A program made the translations under genes and the position numbers. The notes beneath the pieces are model-generated. The model was not told the origin of the DNA. It did no database searches and saw only the letters and a list, made by a program, of their open reading frames with translations. This document shows positions 21,426 to 29,214 of a stretch of 35,601 nucleotides of DNA, one piece after another. The stretch covers positions 1-35,601 of the forward strand of contig JBJXGC010000090.1 in assembly GCA_046154545.1 (NCBI GenBank), given 5' to 3'. Position 1 is the stretch's first letter. Each line of letters starts with the position of its first letter. Source of the stretch: JBJXGC01 sp046154545 (lineage in GTDB: Bacteria > Chloroflexota > Dehalococcoidia > Tepidiformales > Tepidiformaceae).

Positions 21426-23471
21426 TTATCGGCCGCCGAGCGCGGCGAGGACCACGTCGCGGGCGATCGGCCCCGCCTCGATCGAGCCGGATTGGCCTTC
21501 ATCGAGCACGACGGCGGCGAGGGCGCGCGGCGCCGCCGCCGGTGAGAACGCCACGAAGAGGACGTGTTGCTGGGTGCCAAGGTCTTCGGCCGTGCCTGAC
21601 TTGCCGGCGAAGTCGAAGTACCCGGCGTCGGCAAAGGCCTGGCGGGCGGTGCCCGTGACGCTGGTCACGAGCTTCAGTCCCAGGCGGAGGTGCGCCGCCT
21701 GGGCGTCCGTCAGCGACAGTTTGCCTCGGGCTTCCATCGCCTGGCCTGCCAGGATCACCGGCGTCCGCAGCTCGAGGTTGACGAGCGTGCTGTAGGCGTT
21801 CGCCAGTTGCAGCGGGGTGATCAGCAGGTCGCCCTGGCCGATGCCGAGGTTCACTTCATCCCCCGGGAACCACTGCTCGCCGCGCTTCGCTTTTTTCCAG
21901 GCGGCATCCGGCACCTGGCCGTCCTCCTCGCTGAGCACGCCCACACCCGTGGCCGTGCCGAAACCGAAGCTGCGGGCCATCTCTGAGAGCGCACCCTCGC
22001 CGTCGTTGTAGAGCTTGAGGGCGATTTCGTAGAAGACCGGGTTACAGGAGCGCATGAGCCCCTCGGCGATGGTCAGCGGCCCCTGCGTCCCCTCCCAGTT
22101 CCGGCGGGCCGGACTAACGCCATCCCAGGTCGCGCCGCAGAAGATCTGGTCGGTCGTGCGGTAGCCCCCCGAGGCGAGACCGGCCGCGCCCGTAACCACC
22201 TTGAACGTCGAGCCGGCCGAGTAGAGCCCGGCCGTCGCCCGGTTCGCCTGGGGCGACTGGGGCATGGCCGTGATCCGCTCGATGCCCGCCCTGTCGCCGC
22301 GTTCGAAAGCATCGGGGTCAAACGAAGGAGAGCTGTTGAGGCCGAGGATCGCGTTCGAGACCGGGTCGATCACAACGATCGCCCCCGCGCGTGAGCCGAG
22401 CCGCGCCGCAGCGGTTACCAGCACGTTCGCGTCGAGCGTCGTCGTCACGTCCTGGCCGGGGACCAGGGGCCGGCTCTGGAGCACGGCGACCGTGTCGCCC
22501 GCGCCGTCAACGAGCTTGAGCTCGGCGCCCGCGAGACCGGCCAGACGCTCATCCAGGGAGGCTTCCAGTCCAGCCGCGCCGACACGGTCGCCGGGGCGGA
22601 AGCCCTGGCCGGCTCGCTTCGTGAGCTCCTCGGCAGTCAGTTCGCGCGTATACCCGACGACGTGGGCGGCGGCCGCGGCGAGGGGATGCACCCGCTGCGT
22701 TTCGAAGTAGATGATCACGCCCTGGAACGACCGCAAGGCCGCCGCTTCGTCCGCGCGGTCATCGGGAATGGGGCCGACACCGACACGCTGGCTGGCGCCG
22801 GCCGTGCTCGCGAAGGCGCCATCGACGGCCGCGGCCTCGAACCCAAAGGCCGTCAGGGCCGCGGTCAGGGCTGGCCTGTCAGATACGATCGAGCGGTTGA
22901 GGCCGAGCATGCGGATGTCACGCGTGACGGCGAGGGGCTGGCCGGAGCGGTCGAGGATGGCGCCGCGTTTCGGCTTCTCGATCGTACTTTCGAACCGTTT
23001 TCCGCCGGTCATGTCCGGGTGGACGGCGGTTGGCTGCCAGTTCACGAGCCAGCGGCCGCCGGTGTTGATCAGGTTAAGCGTGGTGGAGTATTCAAACGGA
23101 CCGAAATAGGCTGTCTCAAGATGAACTGCAAGCACCGCCGTCTGACCATCCACACTCTTCACGGAGGCGGTGACGGAGGTCTGCGTCACTTCGATCGCGA
23201 ACTCGGCGTAGACAGCGCGAAAGGCGGCCAGTGGATAGGCCGGCTGGACGGGCGGCGCGACCAGGCCGTAGAGGCGGTCGAGGTCACCAGCCGTCCAGCG
23301 CGCGGCGAACTCTTCGGCGACGGAGCGGGGCGTGCCTTCCGGTACGGGGCGCACGGCGTCCGCCGGCCCGCCCGAGCTGGCGGATGAATCGCGAGTGACC
23401 ACACGCACGCCCGCAACGGCACCGCCCACAAGCAGCCCTACCACCACGGCCGCGAGGAAAACTCCTCGCAT
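21426..23471 (-). CDS. Class B penicillin-binding protein, MecA/PBP2-like transpeptidase
   Basis: A 681-residue cell-wall D,D-transpeptidase. It has an N-terminal membrane anchor (about 3-22) and an NTF2-like MecA_N domain (about 45-155: V-A-E-E-F-A-A-R-W-T-A-G-D-L-D-R-L-Y). A dimerisation domain starts at P-K-R-G-A-I-L-D-R-S-G-Q-P-L-A. The transpeptidase carries S-A-G-S-T-F-K (SxxK, serine at about 420), S-C-N (SxN) and K-S-G-T-A-E-D (KTG box, with Ser for Thr). It cross-links peptidoglycan outside the membrane. Its presence shows the organism makes peptidoglycan, which some Dehalococcoidia lack. Its ATG shares the CATG palindrome with the divergent lipoprotein ATG. Confidence 0.93.
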   Translation of the reverse strand: MRGVFLAAVVVGLLVGGAVAGVRVVTRDSSASSGGPADAVRPVPEGTPRSVAEEFAARWTAGDLDRLYGLVAPPVQPAYPLAAFRAVYAEFAIEVTQTSVTASVKSVDGQTAVLAVHLETAYFGPFEYSTTLNLINTGGRWLVNWQPTAVHPDMTGGKRFESTIEKPKRGAILDRSGQPLAVTRDIRMLGLNRSIVSDRPALTAALTAFGFEAAAVDGAFASTAGASQRVGVGPIPDDRADEAAALRSFQGVIIYFETQRVHPLAAAAAHVVGYTRELTAEELTKRAGQGFRPGDRVGAAGLEASLDERLAGLAGAELKLVDGAGDTVAVLQSRPLVPGQDVTTTLDANVLVTAAARLGSRAGAIVVIDPVSNAILGLNSSPSFDPDAFERGDRAGIERITAMPQSPQANRATAGLYSAGSTFKVVTGAAGLASGGYRTTDQIFCGATWDGVSPARRNWEGTQGPLTIAEGLMRSCNPVFYEIALKLYNDGEGALSEMARSFGFGTATGVGVLSEEDGQVPDAAWKKAKRGEQWFPGDEVNLGIGQGDLLITPLQLANAYSTLVNLELRTPVILAGQAMEARGKLSLTDAQAAHLRLGLKLVTSVTGTARQAFADAGYFDFAGKSGTAEDLGTQQHVLFVAFSPAAAPRALAAVVLDEGQSGSIEAGPIARDVVLAALGGR
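23452..23469 (+). promoter_or_regulatory. Hairpin over the ribosome binding site of the lipoprotein gene
   Basis: GCGAGGAAAACTCCTCGC forms a perfect 7-bp stem with an AAAC loop, ending immediately before the ATG at 23470. The GAGGA that would act as ribosome binding site is inside the stem. The same bases encode residues 1-7 of the divergent penicillin-binding protein. It may restrain translation of the lipoprotein gene, or the true start may lie slightly downstream. Confidence 0.4.
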
Positions 23472-24597
23472 GGTGCCCCCCGGCCGGCAACGGCCCTTCC
23501 CCGCCTGGATCATTGTACTGCTCGCGGCCGTGGTCGCATCTTCGCTCGCGGGCTGCGGCGGCGGTCGTGGAGATAACGGTCCGGGCCCGGCGGTGCAGCG
23601 CTCAGAGCCGGCTGGAGAACCGAGGGCTGTCCGGCTCGGGTTCGGTGTCCTCCCGGCCGAGCTGACCACGGAGGCCTACCGCCAGGCGTTCGCGACGGCC
23701 GCCCAGTACGCCGATGTCGTGCGGATCCAACGCCCGCCGCCGTGGGAGGACTTTCTGCCAGGCGGCCACATCTCCACCCAGACCGAGGACACGACACGGC
23801 TCGAGACCTCGCTCCTTGCCCAATACCGGGACCTCAAACGGTTCTACGCCATCGACCCCACGGACGCTGCCGTCCGGCGGACGAGGCCGGCCAACCTCCC
23901 GGCCTCGATCGACCCGAACGAAGGGTTCAACTCCCCGGCGTTGCGGGAGGCCTTCCTGAAGTACACGGCCTACATCGCCAAGAGCTACCAGCCGGACTAC
24001 CTCGCGCTGGGCGTGGAGATCAACATGCTCGCGGACCGGCGGCCTGACCAGTTCGAGGCGTTCGTCACCCTCTACCACGAGGCTTACCGCGTGGCGAAGG
24101 ACGCCAGCCCGAAGACGAAAGTCTTCCCGACCTTCCAGCTCGAGGACCTCGAGGGCCGGCTCGACGCGGTCCACCCTCCGCACTGGGACGTGCTCGAGAA
24201 CTTCCGGGGGGTCATCGACGTCCTGGCCGTGAGCACCTACCCGTACCTGGCCGACCTCGGGGCAGCCGGTGGCCTACCGCCGGACTACTACACGCAGCTC
24301 AAGACCCGTTTCACGGGCGAAATCATGGTGGCTGAGACGGCCTACCCCTCCGCCCAGGTGGAGGGCCGCGGCGTCATCGGCAGTGAGGAGGATCAGCGCG
24401 GCTACCTCACCAGCCTGTTGCGCGATGCCGAGGCCTCCGGCATCGGCACCGTCATCTGGGTGGCTCCCCTGGACCCGGCGTTCGCCACCACCGGCAACGC
24501 CACCGTTTTCCGCGATGTGGGGCTGCGCAAGAGCGACGGCTCGAACAAGCTGGCCTGGTCCGTCTGGGAGGAATGGGCACGGCGCCCGCTCAAATGA
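23470..24597 (+). CDS. Secreted lipoprotein with TIM-barrel glycosidase-like fold
   Basis: A 375-residue lipoprotein. The signal peptide (about residues 8-24) ends in the lipobox S-L-A-G-C with Cys at about 25, followed by a Gly-rich spacer. The rest looks like a clan-A glycosidase barrel: Y-L-A-L-G-V-E-I-N-M-L, K-V-F-P-T-F-Q-L-E-D-L, D-V-L-A-V-S-T-Y-P-Y, E-I-M-V-A-E-T-A-Y-P and G-T-V-I-W-V-A-P-L. The Glu residues in G-V-E-I-N and V-A-E-T-A-Y could be acid/base and nucleophile. It may process cell-wall or environmental polysaccharide outside the cell; the substrate is unknown. It overlaps the PAP2 gene by 4 nt (ATGA). Confidence 0.75.
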   Translation: MVPPGRQRPFPAWIIVLLAAVVASSLAGCGGGRGDNGPGPAVQRSEPAGEPRAVRLGFGVLPAELTTEAYRQAFATAAQYADVVRIQRPPPWEDFLPGGHISTQTEDTTRLETSLLAQYRDLKRFYAIDPTDAAVRRTRPANLPASIDPNEGFNSPALREAFLKYTAYIAKSYQPDYLALGVEINMLADRRPDQFEAFVTLYHEAYRVAKDASPKTKVFPTFQLEDLEGRLDAVHPPHWDVLENFRGVIDVLAVSTYPYLADLGAAGGLPPDYYTQLKTRFTGEIMVAETAYPSAQVEGRGVIGSEEDQRGYLTSLLRDAEASGIGTVIWVAPLDPAFATTGNATVFRDVGLRKSDGSNKLAWSVWEEWARRPLK

Positions 24598-25268
24598 AGG
24601 GCCGGACGGCGATGTACTGGTGGACGGCCCTGGCCTCCACTGGCGCGGCCGTAGCGCTGACGATCGTGGCGGCCGTGGCCAAGGCGCCGCTGCCGGGCGA
24701 CCGGTCGCTCGCCCGGCAAATCCAGGGGTCAGCCACCATCGACGCCCTCGCGCCAGCGGTGAATGCACTCGGCGACTGGCGCTGGCTGCCATTCCTCGCG
24801 GCTGCGGCGGTGACGTTGTCGAGCGCCTCCCGCCGCCGGGCGCCCACGGTCAGCCGCGTCCTGGCGATCCTCCTGCCGTTCGCGGTGATCGCGATCCTCT
24901 GGCTGGGGAGCGCCTGGCTGAAGCAAGCGGTGCAATCGCCGCGTCCGTCCCCCACAGATGGTCTGGATATCGACCGGATCCGCCAGGACTACGGCTTCCC
25001 TTCGGGCCACGTCTACGGTGACGCCATCACCTACGGCTACATCGGCATCGTCGTCGCGGGACTGTTCCCGCCATGGTTGGCCTGGCCCATCCGGGGCATC
25101 TGTGCCGCCATCGTGCTCCTCGCCGGCCTGGCACGCGTCAGCGTCGGTGCCCACTGGCCATCGGACACGGCCGGGGGATACCTCTGGGGAGGCGCCGTCC
25201 TCGCGGTTGTGCTTGGTACGCGCGAACTACTCGTGCGCCGCGGCGAAGGTCAGAGCCGGGCTTCGTAG
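24594..25268 (+). CDS. PAP2-family membrane phosphatase
   Basis: A 224-residue protein with about five membrane helices and the PAP2 signature split over three places: K-Q-A-V-Q-S-P-R-P, P-S-G-H, and R-V-S-V-G-A-H-W-P-S-D. This is a lipid phosphatase active site (phosphatidate or undecaprenyl pyrophosphate) facing outside. Its pairing with a cell-wall-type lipoprotein and proximity to a penicillin-binding protein favour undecaprenyl pyrophosphate recycling, but that is inference. The start overlaps the lipoprotein stop. Its 3' end overlaps the convergent methyltransferase gene by 19 bp. Confidence 0.9.
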   Translation: MKGRTAMYWWTALASTGAAVALTIVAAVAKAPLPGDRSLARQIQGSATIDALAPAVNALGDWRWLPFLAAAAVTLSSASRRRAPTVSRVLAILLPFAVIAILWLGSAWLKQAVQSPRPSPTDGLDIDRIRQDYGFPSGHVYGDAITYGYIGIVVAGLFPPWLAWPIRGICAAIVLLAGLARVSVGAHWPSDTAGGYLWGGAVLAVVLGTRELLVRRGEGQSRAS

Positions 25269-26326
25269 TAGGCGTTCAAGGGATGTTCGATGGGCAGACG
25301 GTGGAAGCTACCGAACCCCGCCTCGGAGACCAGCGCCTTCATCAACGGTTCGGGCAAGCCCAGCGTGCCCAGGCCGGCGCCCCCCGGCTCGGAGAGCCCC
25401 GAGGACATGCAACCCATCACCGACCAGGCGTAGGCGGCCGGGGCGAAGCGCAGGCGCATGTTCTCCTCGAAGGTGGAGGCGGCATTGATGTCGGCGATAA
25501 GCCAGGTGCCGTCCTCACGGACCGCCCGGCGGATGGCGGCGGCCGCGGCCGCCGGATTGGTCATGTCGTGGAGGCAATCGAATGTGACGACGAGGTCGAA
25601 CGTGGGCGCCGCCGGCAGCGGGTCCGTGGCAGCGTCGTGGAAGGTCACATTCGTCACTCCGGCCGCAGCCGCGTTCTCTGCTCCGCGGGCGAGGGCGAGG
25701 GTCGAGATGTCGTACCCATGGAAGCATGACCTCGGGAAGGCCTTCGCCATCTCGATCAGCGCGACCCCGGACCCACAGCCAACGTCTGCGACGTCGCCGC
25801 CCGCCCCGAGCTTCGCCACGACCCCATCGAGCGCGGGGAGGAAGGCCTGGACGAGCATCGTGCGGTGGGTGGGGCCAAGTTGGCGCTCCACGGTGCGGAC
25901 CGCGTTGGGGCCGCGGCCGTCGAAGCCGATACCGAGCCCGGTGTGAAAGGCCTCGGCGATCCGGGGCAGCACCGCCGTCCGCTCGGGCAGGCCGTCGAAG
26001 CTACCGATCATCGAAAACGGGTTCGCCTCATCCACCAGGACGAGGGCTGTTTCCGGCGAGAGCGTGAAGCGGCCGTCATCGTAGTCGAGGATACCCGCGG
26101 CGGCCTGCTGGCGGAGCCACTCCCGCAGCCAGCGTTCCTGAAGGCCGCTGCGGGTGGCCAGGTCCTCACTGCTCAGCGGCCCGGCGCCGCGCATCGCCGC
26201 GTAGATGCCGAGGGCGTCGCCGAGGTAGACCATCGCACTGACGGCGAGGCCGGTGGAGTACCCGCCCAGGAGGCCGGCCTTCGCCCGCACCTTCTCCATA
26301 TCGATCCCATCCATTGATGCTGCCAT
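25250..26326 (-). CDS. Winged-helix plus SAM-dependent methyltransferase
   Basis: A 358-residue two-domain protein. Residues about 20-100 form a winged-helix dimerisation domain (L-G-D-A-L-G-I-Y-A-A-M, L-S-S-E-D-L-A-T-R-S-G-L). Residues about 170-330 form a class I methyltransferase with motif I V-A-D-V-G-C-G-S-G-V-A-L and F-D-L-V-V-T-F-D-C-L-H-D-M. This is the Rv2258c-like arrangement found in small-molecule O- or C-methyltransferases. GGGGGAAG precedes the ATG at 26326, and a TAGAAT -10-like box is at 26348-26353. It is divergent from crotonase 2 across 97 bp. Confidence 0.88.
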   Translation of the reverse strand: MAASMDGIDMEKVRAKAGLLGGYSTGLAVSAMVYLGDALGIYAAMRGAGPLSSEDLATRSGLQERWLREWLRQQAAAGILDYDDGRFTLSPETALVLVDEANPFSMIGSFDGLPERTAVLPRIAEAFHTGLGIGFDGRGPNAVRTVERQLGPTHRTMLVQAFLPALDGVVAKLGAGGDVADVGCGSGVALIEMAKAFPRSCFHGYDISTLALARGAENAAAAGVTNVTFHDAATDPLPAAPTFDLVVTFDCLHDMTNPAAAAAAIRRAVREDGTWLIADINAASTFEENMRLRFAPAAYAWSVMGCMSSGLSEPGGAGLGTLGLPEPLMKALVSEAGFGSFHRLPIEHPLNAYYEARL

Positions 26327-26423
26327 GCGCTTCCCCCTGCAACCCGGATTCTAGCTGACCTGTCCCGCGCACGCCGTTGCCTGTAAAGTCCCAGCTATCT
26401 CGCAATTCAGTTTGGAGTCGTGA

Positions 26424-27317
26424 ATGGCCACCTTCCAGAACCTCGAAATCGACCGCGTCGGCACGGACGGCCGTATCGCGCGCATCGCCCTGAACCGCCC
26501 GGAGAAGATGAACGCCCTCTCCCAGGAGCTCCTCTTCGAGCTGAACGACGCCCTCCACGACCTGGAAGCCGACGACTCGGCCCGCGTCATTATCCTCCGC
26601 GGCAATGGACGGACCTTCTGCGCCGGGTATGACCTGACGCCGCCGCGGGGGCAGGGGGCCGACGGGGTTGTCCGCCGCCACCGGTCCGTGGACGAAAAGG
26701 GCCGCCGGCTGGCGATGGGCATCCGCACCGGCATGCAGCAGATCACGGACATCCAGATGTACTTCTGGAACATGGCGAAGGTGACGATCGCCCAGATCCA
26801 CGGTTACGCCCTGGCGGGAGGCTGCGAACTGGCGATGATGGCGGATATGGTCGTCGCCGCCGAGGACGCGCAGATGGGACACCCTGGTGTCCGCGGCCTG
26901 GGCGTGGCCCGGAATGGGGTCATCTGGCCGCTCGTGATCGGGATGCGGAAGGCGAAAGAGCTGTACTACCAGGGCTCCTCGATCACCGGTGTGGAGGCCG
27001 AGAAGATCGGCATGATCAACCACTGCTGGCCGAAAGAGGAGCTGGAGGCCCGGACGATCGAGTTCGCCGACCGGATCGCCAACCTGACCGCCGACCACCT
27101 GGCGATCCTGAAGGTCAACATGAACCGGTTCTACGAGAACATGGGCATCTACTCGTCCGTACGCAGTTCGACGGACCTCGACGCGATGGGCCAGTTCACG
27201 GCCGAGTCCTATCTCTGGCAGGACAAGGTGAAAGAGTCGTTCGAGGCCGGGACCGGGCTGAAGGGTGCCCTCGACTGGCGGGACGGCCGCTACCGGGACT
27301 ATCGCCAGAAGGTGTGA
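26424..27317 (+). CDS. Enoyl-CoA hydratase/isomerase (crotonase) 2
   Basis: A 297-residue crotonase: A-L-N-R-P-E-K-M-N-A-L-S-Q-E-L-L at about residues 24-39, T-F-C-A-G-Y-D-L-T for CoA binding, and an oxyanion hole G-Y-A-L-A-G-G-C-E-L-A-M-M-A-D. The second catalytic position is hydrophobic (G-V-A-R-N-G-V-I-W), so classical hydration is doubtful. The C-terminal 40 residues (W-R-D-G-R-Y-R-D-Y) extend beyond crotonase 1. A TTGGAG ribosome binding site stands about 8 nt before the ATG. It is not closely related to crotonase 1. Confidence 0.9.
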   Translation: MATFQNLEIDRVGTDGRIARIALNRPEKMNALSQELLFELNDALHDLEADDSARVIILRGNGRTFCAGYDLTPPRGQGADGVVRRHRSVDEKGRRLAMGIRTGMQQITDIQMYFWNMAKVTIAQIHGYALAGGCELAMMADMVVAAEDAQMGHPGVRGLGVARNGVIWPLVIGMRKAKELYYQGSSITGVEAEKIGMINHCWPKEELEARTIEFADRIANLTADHLAILKVNMNRFYENMGIYSSVRSSTDLDAMGQFTAESYLWQDKVKESFEAGTGLKGALDWRDGRYRDYRQKV

Positions 27318-27352
27318 CCGCGGCCGGGCGTTGAGGGACGATGCTGTCTGAT

Positions 27353-27374
27353 ATGATGCCGGCGGAGGCATCAT
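27353..27374 (+). promoter_or_regulatory. Inverted repeat over the mazE ribosome binding site
   Basis: ATGATGCC-GGCGGA-GGCATCAT: an 8-bp perfect stem with a 6-nt loop, ending one base before the ATG at 27376. The GGAGG ribosome binding site spans loop and stem. It could be the DNA operator for the MazE-type protein or an RNA hairpin limiting translation. A TTGAGG/TGATATGAT promoter-like pair lies just upstream. Confidence 0.55.
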
Positions 27375-27375
27375 C

Positions 27376-27735
27376 ATGAGCATCGCCCAGGGCACGAAAG
27401 GTGCCGCCCCGGCGGGCCCAGCGTGGCATCGGGTGCCAAGAAATCGCTCCGGCGCAACCACACGCACGACGCTCGCGCTGGACGTGGACCTGCTGGCGGC
27501 CGTCGATGCCGAAGTCCTGCGCGGCGCGGCAAGGGGCCGCTCGGAGTTCATCAACGCCGCTGTCCTGGCCGAGCTGAAGCGCAGGGAGAGCCAGGCGGTG
27601 GACGTCGCGTTTCGGTCGATGGCGGACGATGTCGTCTACCTCGCTGAAATGCGCCAGATCGACGCCGAGTTCGCCAGCGCTGACGCTGAGACCTCGCACG
27701 AGATCGGACCAGACCCCGGGCTATCCTCCGAATGA
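27376..27735 (+). CDS. Ribbon-helix-helix antitoxin (MazE-like)
   Basis: A 119-residue protein. A ribbon-helix-helix DNA-binding core is at about residues 28-70 (T-T-R-T-T-L-A-L-D-V-D-L-L-A-A-V-D, then R-G-R-S-E-F-I-N-A-A-V-L-A-E-L-K-R-R). An acidic C-terminal tail would be the toxin-binding region. The first 25 residues are an unstructured basic extension unusual for the family. The stop overlaps the toxin ATG (ATGA). It should neutralise the downstream MazF and repress the operon through the inverted repeat at its start. Confidence 0.85.
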   Translation: MSIAQGTKGAAPAGPAWHRVPRNRSGATTRTTLALDVDLLAAVDAEVLRGAARGRSEFINAAVLAELKRRESQAVDVAFRSMADDVVYLAEMRQIDAEFASADAETSHEIGPDPGLSSE

Positions 27736-28076
27736 ACCGGGGCGACATCTACCTGGCCCGCCTCGACCCCATCGAGGGCTCCGGGCAGGCGGGCGAACGG
27801 CCGGTAGTCATTGTCAGCCGTACCTCATTGAATGAAGCGGTACAGCGCGTCGTCGCAGTGCCCCTCACCACCTACCGGGGCCGCCCGCTGTACCCGGGAC
27901 AGGTACGCATCCCCGCGATCGTCCCAGGGTTGACCCGCGAGTCGGTTGTCCTTTGCGAGCAGATCCGCGCCCTCGTGAAGTCGCGCCTCCTGCGCCGCCT
28001 CGGGGCGCTCCCGCCTGCCCTGATGGCGGAGGTCGATCAAGCACTCGCGCACGTGCTCGATCTCGGATACCAATAG
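27732..28076 (+). CDS. mazF: MazF/PemK-type endoribonuclease toxin
   Basis: A 114-residue toxin with the MazF SH3-like fold: M-N-R-G-D-I-Y-L-A-R-L-D-P at the N-terminus, G-E-R-P-V-V-I-V-S-R-T, V-V-A-V-P-L-T-T, and S-V-V-L-C-E-Q-I-R-A-L. The conserved R-G-D-I, R-P-V-V-I-V and E-Q-I-R-A positions are intact, so it is probably an active mRNA interferase. Start and stop overlap the antitoxin gene by 4 nt. A GC hairpin follows its stop. Confidence 0.95.
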   Translation: MNRGDIYLARLDPIEGSGQAGERPVVIVSRTSLNEAVQRVVAVPLTTYRGRPLYPGQVRIPAIVPGLTRESVVLCEQIRALVKSRLLRRLGALPPALMAEVDQALAHVLDLGYQ

Positions 28077-29214
28077 CCGTCAGGCAAGCCGGGGGTGTGA
28101 CCCCGGACGGCAACGGACGCCGTCCTCTCGGCACCGCGACGCTACCCAACGAGCCACCAGGCGAGGGCGGCACCGGCACCCGCCGAAGCGAGGACGCCGA
28201 GCGCGAGTGTGACTGGTGCGAATCCGCGGAGTAGGCGCCCGCCCGGCGGCGGCCGTTCTTGCCCACGGGCACGATCGGCCGCTGGGTGCGGACCGGCGCC
28301 AGGGAAACCGCCGGGCTCAGGCGGCTGGACCGCTTCCCCGCGCCAAGGGGGAGCATGACGGCTATATACGCGACGTCTGGCTGCTTCGCCGCTGACTCGA
28401 TCATCCACGGTAGTCCAGCGATGCGTGCGAGTTCGTCATCAAAGTCCGGGCATCGTTCCATGCGAGGTCGCAGGACCTCAAGCAGCGCGCTCGCACGCCG
28501 TGCGGGGAGCCTTTCTGTGGCCGGCCCGATGGCGCCCTCCGTGACGGCGTAGTCGGCCGACCGAAATCCGGCTCCCGCGGCCCACGCGATGAACGCTTTG
28601 GCCGCCGGTTCGATACCAAGCACAAGACCACCCGGGGAGAGCAAGGGACGCGAACGGAGCGCGAAGTCCACGGCGTCCCGACGTGAGATGCCGCCGCCCC
28701 AACCGTACGGGAAGCATGCCGACAGGAGGATGACGTCGAACGTCCCGGGGACGCCGATTTCGCCCGAGAGGACGGCGTCGTAGGTCCCGGCCACGACCGC
28801 GAGTCCCTTTCGCGGCCGCATGAGCGGGAAGGCGCGCATCTCAGCGCTGGGCTCGATGGCGACCACCTCGGCATCACGAATCCCAACGGCTTCAAGGGCC
28901 AGCAACGTCGCCCCCGACCCGGCTCCGAGGTCGAGCAAGCGGACGGGCGGGTGGCTACGCAGGTTTTGACGCAGCAACGCGGCGATCGAAGCTGCACGTT
29001 GGACGAGATAGAGGAATCCGTAGGCCGTAGCGACTCCGCGGACACCGTAATCGGGCTCATCGCCGCGGCGTAGCCCGATGAGCTGACGGTAACCGGCGGC
29101 CACCTCGCAGGGGTCGAGCCCGCGCTCGCGGATGTCTTCCTCGATGGCCGCCACCGCCCCGGCGTCGATCACAGCGACCACCTCCGCCCAGGTGCGATCG
29201 GGCGGGCCGCTCAT
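27865..29214 (-). CDS. SAM-dependent methyltransferase with uncertain C-terminus
   Basis: The open frame gives 449 residues, but only about the first 285 look like protein. That part has class I methyltransferase motif I V-R-L-L-D-L-G-A-G-S-G-A-T-L-L-A-L-E at about 92-109, followed by V-V-A-I-E-P-S and F-D-V-I-L-L-S-A-C-F-P-Y-G-W-G, ending at V-A-Y-I-A-V-M-L-P. Beyond that, the frame is Arg/Pro/Ser-rich and runs antisense through mazF (211 bp), which is unlikely to be genuine. A neighbouring frame ends at 28142 in a convincing membrane helix, suggesting a frameshift. The ATG overlaps the radical SAM gene stop (ATGA), so the two are co-transcribed. The substrate is unknown. Confidence 0.65.
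   Translation of the reverse strand: MSGPPDRTWAEVVAVIDAGAVAAIEEDIRERGLDPCEVAAGYRQLIGLRRGDEPDYGVRGVATAYGFLYLVQRAASIAALLRQNLRSHPPVRLLDLGAGSGATLLALEAVGIRDAEVVAIEPSAEMRAFPLMRPRKGLAVVAGTYDAVLSGEIGVPGTFDVILLSACFPYGWGGGISRRDAVDFALRSRPLLSPGGLVLGIEPAAKAFIAWAAGAGFRSADYAVTEGAIGPATERLPARRASALLEVLRPRMERCPDFDDELARIAGLPWMIESAAKQPDVAYIAVMLPLGAGKRSSRLSPAVSLAPVRTQRPIVPVGKNGRRRAGAYSADSHQSHSRSASSLRRVPVPPSPGGSLGSVAVPRGRRPLPSGVTPPACLTAIGIRDRARARVLDRPPPSGQAGAPRGGAGGATSRGRGSARKGQPTRGSTLGRSRGCVPVPGTAGGPGRW
28089..28106 (+). terminator. Hairpin after mazF
   Basis: CCGGGG-GTGTGA-CCCCGG, 13 nt after the mazF stop, with further outer pairing CCGT/ACGG. No U-run follows, but the position fits a terminator in high-GC DNA. 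Confidence 0.45.
28142..28408 (-). other. Alternative-frame C-terminal tail with a membrane helix
   Basis: In another minus-strand frame, just where the methyltransferase fold ends, there is a Pro/Gly-rich linker. It is followed by F-A-P-V-T-L-A-L-G-V-L-A-S-A-G-A-G-A-A-L-A-W-W-L-V-G and a stop. This looks like a genuine tail anchor. Either the methyltransferase gene has a frameshift (real, programmed or an assembly error), or a tiny separate membrane protein is encoded here. Confidence 0.4.
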
